From Paenibacillus tundrae (GTDB taxonomy: Bacteria > Bacillota > Bacilli > Paenibacillales > Paenibacillaceae), in assembly GCF_030812775.1 (NCBI RefSeq), contig NZ_JAUSTI010000011.1:121670-185669 (forward strand): a stretch of 64,000 bases of DNA, in the 5' to 3' direction. The notes beneath the pieces are model-generated. The model saw nothing but the letters and a program-made list of their open reading frames with translations. It made no database searches and had not been told where the DNA came from. The stretch's first letter is position 1. Each line of letters opens with the position of its first letter. The translations under genes were made by a program, and so were the position numbers. This document shows, one piece after another, positions 37,150 to 44,702 of the stretch.

Positions 37150-40008
37150 TTGGCTAGCGAGAATATTGTCATTAAAGGTGCACGAGCACATAACCTAAAG
37201 AACATTGATATTACCATTCCGCGTGACCGTTTTGTTGTATTGACGGGTCTGAGCGGCTCAGGCAAGTCCTCGCTGGCTTTTGATACGATCTATGCAGAAG
37301 GTCAGCGGCGATATGTAGAGTCATTATCCGCTTATGCACGGCAGTTTCTAGGACAAATGGAGAAACCAGATGTGGATTCCATTGAAGGCCTCTCCCCAGC
37401 GATTTCGATAGACCAGAAAACGACTAGCCGTAATCCGCGTTCAACCGTGGGAACGGTAACCGAAATTTATGACTATTTACGTCTATTATTTGCACGTGTA
37501 GGACATCCCCACTGCCCGGATCACGGTGTAGAAATTACATCGCAGACGGTAGAGCAGATGGTCGATCGTGTCATGCAGTATCCGGAAAGAACTCGATTGC
37601 AGATTTTGGCACCGATTATCTCTGGACGGAAAGGCGAGCATAAGAGTGTATTTGCCGATATATCCAAACAAGGATTTGTCCGTGTACGGGTAAATGGCGA
37701 GATGCGTGAACTGTCTGAAGATATCCAGTTGGAGAAAAATAAGAAACATACGATTGAAGTTGTCGTTGACCGGGTTGTTATCAAGGAGGATGTCCAGTCA
37801 CGTCTTGCAGACTCCATTGAAACGGCACTGAATCTGTCTGGTGGACAATTGCTCGTTGATATCATCGGAGAGGAAGAACTCCGTTTCAGCTCTAATTTTG
37901 CATGTCCAGTGTGTGGATTCAGTATTGAAGAGCTCGCACCACGAATGTTCTCTTTCAACAGCCCGTTTGGAGCTTGTCCTGAATGTGATGGACTTGGTGT
38001 GAAAATGATCGTTGACCCGGATCTGCTAGTGCCTGATCGGAGTAAAACGATTGAAGAGGGCGCATTTGACGCATGGACAGGAGGAACGTCAACGTACTAT
38101 CCTCAGTTCTTGAAATCAGTATGTGAACATTTCAACATCCCGCAGGATGTACCTGTTGAAGATCTTCCAGCCGATCAGATGAACAAGTTGCTGCTTGGTA
38201 CAGGTACAGAGAAAATCCGGTTCCGTTATGAGAATGATTTTGGACAACGCAAAGAAGCGCTGGTGACCTTTGAGGGTATCGTGAACAATTTGGAGCGGCG
38301 CTATCGTGAAACGGCATCTGAGGGCATCCGTGAATTCATTGAAGGGTATATGAGCGCCAAGCCTTGTGGTACATGTAAAGGACATCGTTTGAAACGTGAA
38401 AGTCTGGCGGTCACAATTAACGACCATAACATGGCCTATGTAACGAGCCTCTCTATAGGAGAAGCGGGTAAATTCTTTGAAACGTTGGATCTGAGTGAGA
38501 AGGAACGCGCTATTGCGAACCTGATTCTCAAAGAAATTAATAGCCGTCTGGGCTTCCTAGTCAATGTCGGTCTGGATTACCTGACCCTGAGCCGTGCTGC
38601 CGGAACGTTATCTGGTGGTGAAGCGCAGCGGATCAGATTGGCGACACAGATTGGTTCTAGCCTGATGGGCGTGCTCTATATTCTAGATGAGCCGAGTATC
38701 GGTCTGCATCAACGGGATAATGATCGTTTGATCAGTACGTTGGCTCATATGAGAGACATCGGCAATACGTTAATCGTAGTTGAGCATGATGAAGACACAA
38801 TGATGGCAGCCGACTATATTATTGATATTGGTCCTGGCGCAGGTATCCACGGAGGTACCGTAATGTCGCAGGGTACACCAGAAGAGATCATGAATGACGA
38901 GAACTCGTTAACGGGTCAATACCTGAGTGGACGGAAGTTCATTCCGATACGTGCGGAACGCCGCAGCGTAGGTGATCGTTGGTTGGAAGTACGCGGCGCC
39001 AAGGAAAATAACCTGAAGAACCTGAATGTGAAAATCCCAGTTGGTGTGTTCACCGCCGTAACGGGTGTATCTGGATCAGGAAAATCGACACTGATTAATG
39101 AAATTTTGTACAAAACATTGGCGCGTGATCTGAATCGTGCTCGTGTACGTCCTGGGCAACATAAAGAGATCCGTGGTCTGGAACATATTGATAAAGTCAT
39201 CGATATTGACCAGTCGCCAATCGGTCGTACACCGCGATCCAATGCGGCTACGTATACTGGAGTGTTTGATGACATTCGGGATTTGTTTGCGCAAACGAAC
39301 GAAGCCAAGATGCGTGGTTACAAAAAAGGTCGCTTCAGTTTCAACATCAAAGGTGGGCGCTGTGAAGCTTGCCGGGGTGATGGAATTATCAAGATTGAGA
39401 TGCACTTCTTGCCGGACGTATACGTTCCTTGTGAAGTCTGCAAAGGCAAACGTTATAACCGTGAGACGCTCGAAGTGAAGTACAAATCCAAAAACATCGC
39501 TGACGTACTCGAAATGACTGTCGAGGATGCAACCCAATTCTTCGAGAACATTCCGAAAATCCATCGCAAAATGCAGACACTGCTTGATGTAGGTTTGGGT
39601 TATATCAATTTAGGACAACCGGCAACAACCTTGTCCGGTGGTGAAGCTCAACGGGTGAAGCTTGCCTCTGAGCTGTATCGTCGCAGTACAGGCAAGACCA
39701 TTTATATCTTGGACGAGCCAACGACAGGACTGCATGTCGACGATATTGACCGGTTGCTAAACGTATTGCACCGATTGGTTGATTCCGGTGAGACCGTGCT
39801 GGTTATCGAGCACAATCTGGATGTAATCAAAACAGCTGACTATATTGTTGATCTGGGGCCAGAAGGCGGCAGTGGCGGCGGAACGATCGTGGCAACCGGA
39901 ACACCAGAGGATATTATACAAGTAGAGGCATCTTATACAGGTAAGTACCTGAAACCTGTTTTGGTGCGGGATACAGAGCGAAGCAAGATGCTTCAGTTAA
40001 CAGAATAA
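37150..40008 (+). CDS. uvrA: Excinuclease ABC subunit A
   Basis: Damage-recognition ATPase of nucleotide excision repair. The 952 residues hold two ABC modules: Walker A GLSGSGKSS and GVSGSGKST, signatures LSGGEAQRIRLA and LSGGEAQRVKLA, and Walker B ILDEPSIGLH and ILDEPTTGLH. Both zinc modules are visible (CPVCGF with CPECDG; CEACRGDG with CEVCKGKR). The start is TTG 37150, with AAGGGTGG 7 bases upstream and the expected N terminus ASENIVIKGARAHNLKNI. Unlike in relatives, a large non-coding repeat block separates it from uvrB, so it may rely on its own promoter or on readthrough. Confidence 0.97.
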   Translation: MASENIVIKGARAHNLKNIDITIPRDRFVVLTGLSGSGKSSLAFDTIYAEGQRRYVESLSAYARQFLGQMEKPDVDSIEGLSPAISIDQKTTSRNPRSTVGTVTEIYDYLRLLFARVGHPHCPDHGVEITSQTVEQMVDRVMQYPERTRLQILAPIISGRKGEHKSVFADISKQGFVRVRVNGEMRELSEDIQLEKNKKHTIEVVVDRVVIKEDVQSRLADSIETALNLSGGQLLVDIIGEEELRFSSNFACPVCGFSIEELAPRMFSFNSPFGACPECDGLGVKMIVDPDLLVPDRSKTIEEGAFDAWTGGTSTYYPQFLKSVCEHFNIPQDVPVEDLPADQMNKLLLGTGTEKIRFRYENDFGQRKEALVTFEGIVNNLERRYRETASEGIREFIEGYMSAKPCGTCKGHRLKRESLAVTINDHNMAYVTSLSIGEAGKFFETLDLSEKERAIANLILKEINSRLGFLVNVGLDYLTLSRAAGTLSGGEAQRIRLATQIGSSLMGVLYILDEPSIGLHQRDNDRLISTLAHMRDIGNTLIVVEHDEDTMMAADYIIDIGPGAGIHGGTVMSQGTPEEIMNDENSLTGQYLSGRKFIPIRAERRSVGDRWLEVRGAKENNLKNLNVKIPVGVFTAVTGVSGSGKSTLINEILYKTLARDLNRARVRPGQHKEIRGLEHIDKVIDIDQSPIGRTPRSNAATYTGVFDDIRDLFAQTNEAKMRGYKKGRFSFNIKGGRCEACRGDGIIKIEMHFLPDVYVPCEVCKGKRYNRETLEVKYKSKNIADVLEMTVEDATQFFENIPKIHRKMQTLLDVGLGYINLGQPATTLSGGEAQRVKLASELYRRSTGKTIYILDEPTTGLHVDDIDRLLNVLHRLVDSGETVLVIEHNLDVIKTADYIVDLGPEGGSGGGTIVATGTPEDIIQVEASYTGKYLKPVLVRDTERSKMLQLTE

Positions 40009-40036
40009 CCAGATACCATAGAGTTGATCAGTTAGG

Positions 40037-40111
40037 AACCTTCTTAGGTGAACGTGGTGAGGCATTGCTTATACAGCGATGCTTCACCACGTTCAATAGG
40101 GAGGTTTTTTT
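40037..40111 (+). terminator. Intrinsic terminator after uvrA
   Basis: A roughly 20-bp imperfect stem from GAACGTGGTGA to TCACCACGTTC, extended by AACCT/AGGTT, then seven Ts. The remaining 40112-40452 is AT-rich leader with weak promoter-like TTTACA and TATAAT hexamers and no gene. Confidence 0.82.
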
Positions 40112-40452
40112 GGTATATGGATTGAATAGATCTATGAGACGTACCTTTAAACATTTACATGAGAATGTAGAATAGAATTATAATCTCGACTTATAATGAA
40201 AGTGTTTACATATGTGATGTGACAAGCATTATAGACATACCTAGATGAATTGGATTTTTTTCATTTTTATGGATGATAGGGCTTGCATTACAAGCAGGCT
40301 ACGGCTAACATAGAGTTAGATATTTGGGCAGGAGTTAGCTTTTTGTATGGATTCACAAGTGCATTGAAGCGTTTCAGGTACGGGATTGAATGTTGTGTAT
40401 AAGGACGTTGCCAAAATGTGTGTTTAATTATGGTGAGGAGGTCTGTCTATCC

Positions 40453-40662
40453 ATGTTGCTTGCAGAAGCTGCCACAGCGAGTACATCGAATTTTAATGCA
40501 TTTGATATCTTTGTCCTGTTGTTTACGATTATTATCTTTATAGGCGTTGTGCGATTGATTCGGGCACCTAAGAAGAATTTGTTTGCGATCGGGTTTGCAG
40601 TGGTCAGTTTGCTTGTTTTCTTGATGACGGACTATGCCATGATTACGGGATGGTTCAATTAG
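40453..40662 (+). CDS. Small two-TM membrane protein, DUF2759-like
   Basis: A 69-residue protein with two hydrophobic helices (about 17-35 and 45-66) joined by a basic loop RLIRAPKKN. Short length and this plan resemble the DUF2759 family of Bacillales; no function is known. AGGAGGT lies 10 bases before ATG 40453; an ATG 21 codons upstream is in frame but has no site. Single gene with its own terminator. Confidence 0.65.
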   Translation: MLLAEAATASTSNFNAFDIFVLLFTIIIFIGVVRLIRAPKKNLFAIGFAVVSLLVFLMTDYAMITGWFN

Positions 40663-40711
40663 TTAGGTTACAGATTAACGTAGTTGGTGTATAGCAATGA
40701 GAATACAGACG

Positions 40712-40749
40712 AAGCACTTTCCAGAGCTAATGGTGGAAGGTGTTTTTTT
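40712..40749 (+). terminator. Intrinsic terminator after the small membrane protein gene
   Basis: CACTTTCCA pairs with TGGAAGGTG, then seven Ts. 40750-40933 shows no further feature beyond a purine-rich stretch. Confidence 0.8.
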
Positions 40750-40933
40750 ATTGGATCGGGATCAGCATAGTGGGATGAACTTTCTATGATAGATAGAACG
40801 CAGAACAATTGTATAACCATAATTTGTGTGATAGATTGGAGGATACTGACAGAAGAAGGTAGAGAGAAGAGAGTAAGAGATTAGGCTACATAACCGAATA
40901 ACAGAGGATAGACCGAAAGGGATGAGGGAGAGA

Positions 40934-42109
40934 ATGAACGGGTTAGCGAGAAAAACTATAGCGATGATGATGACAATGGTGCTTTCCATCAGCGTGGCAA
41001 CAGCGGCAGGAGCAGCGGAGTCTACGGCAGGGGCTGGCATGAAAGCCAAAGTAGTTGATGGACAAGTGTATGTCAGTTCTGCGGACTTGGTTAAGGTACT
41101 GGGGGGGAGCGGTCAATATGATGCGAAGACAGGCACCTACCTTTATAAAGGAAATGAGATGATCCCAAAAATCATTGAAAGGGTGTCTCCATCCGTTGTG
41201 AGCATTATTGGAAAAGCAAATGACGAACATGGCGACGCATCCTCGGATGAATATGATCTTGCGCATGGGACAGGCGTGATTATCCGTTCGAATGGATGGA
41301 TTGTAACGAATGCACATGTCGTTGAAGATTTAAATAATCCACTCGTTGTGACATCTGATGGCAATACATACAATATTACCAAAACATACAGTGATCTAAT
41401 CAGTGATATTGCACTCATTAAAATTAATGCCAAATCGCTCAAACCGGCAACATTCGCCAAAGCGCCAAAGACCTCCGTCGGAGAGACGGTGATTGCGATT
41501 GGGACACCAGTTACATTTGCCTTGCGGAACACAGCAACGGTGGGTGTGATTAGTGGACTTAACCGCGAAGTGGAAGAAGCGAACTATCGTTTAATTCAGA
41601 CCGATGCAGCCATTAACCCAGGTAACAGCGGTGGGCCGTTGATCAATTTGAAGGGCGAAGTTATCGGGATTAACTCGATGAAATATACAGAAATCGGCAT
41701 AGATAACACGGGATTCTCGATCCCGGTGGAGACGGTGCAATATGTGATCGATCAGTATTTCAAATACGGTAAGGTGAAACGCGCAAGTCTTGGACTACTG
41801 CTGGAGGAAAGCTGGTCTAGTATCGTAGGAATGCCTACGAATGAACCTTTAACAGTAAATGGCGTGTTCTCCAATGCAGCGAAGAAAGCCAAAATCCAAG
41901 AGGGTGACCTATTATATAGTATCGGAGGCACACGTGTATCTTCGCCGGCTGATATTAATGAGCTGCTCAAAGCGTATTTACCAGGGCAAAAAGTGAAACT
42001 GATGATGCAATCGGATGGTGACATCGTTATACGTACGTTGGTACTTGGAGATCGAGCAGATTTCGAGGCTGAGATCGAAGCGTTTCTAACAGGGGATGAA
42101 GAACAATAA
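40934..42109 (+). CDS. Secreted HtrA/DegP-like serine protease with PDZ and stalk-type N terminus
   Basis: A 391-residue exported protease. Signal peptide (1-30, cut after ATAAGAA), a short copper-amine-oxidase-N-like (stalk) segment (about 35-70, VDGQVYVSSADLVKVLGG), a trypsin-like domain with His in TNAHVVED, Asp in SDIALIKI and Ser in NPGNSGGPL, and a C-terminal PDZ (about 285-375). Classical HtrA of Bacillus is TM-anchored; here the anchor is replaced by a cleavable signal. It probably degrades or refolds misfolded exported proteins. ATG 40934 is preferred, with AAAGGG and GAGGGAGA upstream; ATG 40922 lacks a spacer. It is 32 bp from the next stalk-domain gene, likely one operon. Confidence 0.85.
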   Translation: MNGLARKTIAMMMTMVLSISVATAAGAAESTAGAGMKAKVVDGQVYVSSADLVKVLGGSGQYDAKTGTYLYKGNEMIPKIIERVSPSVVSIIGKANDEHGDASSDEYDLAHGTGVIIRSNGWIVTNAHVVEDLNNPLVVTSDGNTYNITKTYSDLISDIALIKINAKSLKPATFAKAPKTSVGETVIAIGTPVTFALRNTATVGVISGLNREVEEANYRLIQTDAAINPGNSGGPLINLKGEVIGINSMKYTEIGIDNTGFSIPVETVQYVIDQYFKYGKVKRASLGLLLEESWSSIVGMPTNEPLTVNGVFSNAAKKAKIQEGDLLYSIGGTRVSSPADINELLKAYLPGQKVKLMMQSDGDIVIRTLVLGDRADFEAEIEAFLTGDEEQ

Positions 42110-42141
42110 CGACGGGAGCAGCCCGTAATGAGAGAGGACGA

Positions 42142-44052
42142 ATGAACGGAATGAAGAAGTCATTTTTACGTGTGCTGAGCACAGGCATGTTGGCTGGGAT
42201 GCTAACTTTTGCCTTAGCTATGCCAGTATGGGCATCCGAGGATATCACCACGAATGAACTGCGAATCCAAGCAGGAAGCACTCAAGCTTATATCAATGGG
42301 AGCAAACAAGCAATCGCGAAGCCTTACAAAATCAATGGTGTGACCATGGTGCCTGTCGGCGTTTTTAAGAAGGCTTTTGGCAGTGAAATTCGTTTGGAGA
42401 GTAATGATGTTGTCAAAATCAAGGAAGGTGCACATACGGTAACGATCACGATTGGTAGTCCGATTGCCTGGGTGGATGGCGTCAAAAAAGACATGGGTAC
42501 ATCCCCTAAAATGGTGAATGGTGTACTTATGGTTCCGCTTCGCGTAGTAGCAGCAGGAATTGGCGCAACACTTGCTCCAACATCTTCAGGAGAAATCATC
42601 ATTCGCTTAACGCAGATGGAATCGCCGACGGATAAGGACGAGGACGACATTGATGTGGATGCAGATAAAACGAGAATCGGTAATAGTTATTATGGCTGGT
42701 CGATTAACTACCCGGAAGATATGATTATTTTACAAACGGAAGAGCAGGAGCGAATGATGTCATTTGGCCCTGCGGATGAAAGTTATTATCTTCAGGTATA
42801 TGTCAGCGATGAGAACACTGCACTTGATGCCGATGACTTATTGCATCAGCTTGAACAGGAATCCAAGGAAGCAGAAGATATTGTGCTGGATCGCCAAGCC
42901 GTTAACCAAGCCGACATGCCGTATGCACGAACTGTTGTAAATGATAAGGACGGGATGTTCTGGGAGATGCGTCAGTACATCCAGGATAATCGACTGTATA
43001 GTATTTATTTTGCAGATTATGATGCAGTATATTATAAGGATCTGGATCAACACGCAGCGTTATTGAACTCATTCCAACCTACCTATGATCAGTCAGATAG
43101 CTCCATCAAAGATCTATCTACAGTCGTTGATGGCATGCGTTACGTCCACAATGGTGATTATGGCATTGAGCTGAATGTGCCGGCAGGGTGGTCGATGGAC
43201 AATAACGAGCTGTCCTACCAAGCGAAGGATGGAGCTTACTTAGAAATGACGGTTTCATCTACGCCTAAGGGAGCTACCGTTCAACAATGGAGCGAACAAC
43301 TGGATAAGTGGATGCGTGAGGCATTCACGCTAGATAACTATGAGCCTATCCGATCCTATACGATGGATATGTCTGGTGAGACGGCAAAGGTTCAGGAGTT
43401 CCGTTATAACTTTGGCGATGGATGGCAGACAGAGTACAATGTACTTTTGCAGAAGGGCGACTATCGTTATTATGTTGAATATTCGTTCCCCGAAGATCAG
43501 AAGCAAGATCAAGCATGGTTTGAACGCATTGTTGAGAGTATCTATATTGATTTTGATATTGTTGCTGATAACTTTGGTCAATTGGAAGAGGATTACTATT
43601 TGATAGACAAAACGAAGCAACGTACACGGACATCCAAACGTTATCAGTACAGTGTTGATATTCCGCGCTATTGGACGCCGTATAATGATCAGTTTGAACA
43701 ATCTCCAGTGGCATACACCTTCACAGGCGGAGAGTTCTCTATTGCTGCAGACGAAGAGAGAACCCTTGAGATGACGGCCAGTCAGCTGAAAGAAGGATAT
43801 ACGCGAGCAAGCCAAACCCGTAAGAACTTCAAGCTGATGAATAGCGAGAAGATCACGTTTGCAGGTGTGCCTGCATTCTCCTTTACGTACCATGATGTGG
43901 AAAAGGCTGTACCATATACCGGTCGTCAGATTGTATTCGAGAAGAATGGAATCACATATACGATCACGAGTGGACTAAACGATGCGAATCGAACGGAAGT
44001 TCAGGCAGCCATTTTGGAAAAAGTAGTGAACTCATTTACATTTATAAAATAA
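42142..44052 (+). CDS. Exported stalk-domain protein with three PsbP/DcrB-like repeats
   Basis: A 636-residue secreted protein. A signal peptide (1-33, cut after PVWA) leads to a copper-amine-oxidase N-terminal (stalk) domain (about 40-155; VTMVPVGVFKKAFG, VLMVPLRVVAAGIG). Three divergent repeats of about 140-150 residues follow, each opening with an aromatic-rich strand and Pro-Trp/Glu-type turn (SYYGWSINYPEDM; GDYGIELNVPAGW; YQYSVDIPRYW) and closing with a helix ending in NSF or ESI (LLNSFQ; IVESIYI; VVNSFTF). That is the PsbP/MOG1-like pattern found in exported Firmicute proteins. Function unknown; wall or surface association is likely. It shares the stalk element with the HtrA-like protease encoded 32 bp upstream, which suggests joint action. 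Confidence 0.8.
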   Translation: MNGMKKSFLRVLSTGMLAGMLTFALAMPVWASEDITTNELRIQAGSTQAYINGSKQAIAKPYKINGVTMVPVGVFKKAFGSEIRLESNDVVKIKEGAHTVTITIGSPIAWVDGVKKDMGTSPKMVNGVLMVPLRVVAAGIGATLAPTSSGEIIIRLTQMESPTDKDEDDIDVDADKTRIGNSYYGWSINYPEDMIILQTEEQERMMSFGPADESYYLQVYVSDENTALDADDLLHQLEQESKEAEDIVLDRQAVNQADMPYARTVVNDKDGMFWEMRQYIQDNRLYSIYFADYDAVYYKDLDQHAALLNSFQPTYDQSDSSIKDLSTVVDGMRYVHNGDYGIELNVPAGWSMDNNELSYQAKDGAYLEMTVSSTPKGATVQQWSEQLDKWMREAFTLDNYEPIRSYTMDMSGETAKVQEFRYNFGDGWQTEYNVLLQKGDYRYYVEYSFPEDQKQDQAWFERIVESIYIDFDIVADNFGQLEEDYYLIDKTKQRTRTSKRYQYSVDIPRYWTPYNDQFEQSPVAYTFTGGEFSIAADEERTLEMTASQLKEGYTRASQTRKNFKLMNSEKITFAGVPAFSFTYHDVEKAVPYTGRQIVFEKNGITYTITSGLNDANRTEVQAAILEKVVNSFTFIK

Positions 44053-44062
44053 GGATGTTATG

Positions 44063-44182
44063 TGAATCAATTTCATAATACCTATAGCTGCTTTAATCAA
44101 GGCTAGATAGAGATCAAAACGGTTCAATTTGTCTTTATCTAGTTCCATCAATCCATTTTTAGTGAGTTATGAAATTGATTCA
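44063..44182. repeat. 120-bp element with perfect 16-bp terminal inverted repeats
   Basis: TGAATCAATTTCATAA (44063-44078) and its exact complement TTATGAAATTGATTCA (44167-44182) are 88 bp apart, with no open frame between. Could be a small MITE or a long-range RNA stem after the stalk-domain gene. Confidence 0.6.
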
Positions 44183-44208
44183 TGAAACGATAATATACAA
44201 GATCCATG

Positions 44209-44239
44209 CCGGAAGGTCAGTTGACCTTTCGGTTTTTTA
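44209..44239 (+). terminator. Intrinsic terminator in the gap after the stalk-domain gene
   Basis: CCGGAAGGTCA / TGACCTTTCGG, 2-nt loop (one mismatch tolerated), then TTTTTT. Confidence 0.85.
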
Positions 44240-44396
44240 TTTTCCGTATGAAAATGGTAAACGGTTTTTTCAGGAAAGCGTAGAAGAGTCGGTGCAGAAG
44301 TGGTACACTATACTAGTTCAGGAGTTATGACTGCTGATCTGATATGAAAGAATGACTGTAGGCCTGGATATCAGGGAATACAGACATATGTATAGA

Positions 44397-44607
44397 AGTT
44401 GTTCAAAAAGTCCGCTTTTGATTACGAAGGATGCCTAACGGCATCTCAACGTCGAATATGGGATTCAGCCGAAATAAGTGGATGCTTACGAAGCTTGTTT
44501 CCTTCGGAAACAATGTAGTTGCTCACGTAGTTTTGCCTACGCTCCGCTACTCCATTTCTAGCTTCATCCCATCTTCTCGGTACTGAAAACCGCCCTTTTT
44601 GAACACG
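44397..44607 (+). repeat. MITE-like intergenic repeat, copy B, with 10-bp target duplication
   Basis: About 211 bp, inverted relative to copy A. Ends carry GTTCAAAAAG as a perfect 10-bp inverted repeat extending imperfectly to about 25 bp. The direct repeat TATGTATAGA flanks it exactly (44387-44396 and 44608-44617). Relative to copy A it has about 40 extra central bases containing a GTTTCC/GGAAAC hairpin. No transposase gene is inside, so movement would need one from elsewhere. Confidence 0.82.
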
Positions 44608-44702
44608 TATGTATAGATGGAATTGATTGAATGATTTTTAATTGATAGGTTGGACGTTCAGGTATGAAATCCGGCACATAGCCGGTTATGGGGAGGATAT
44701 AC

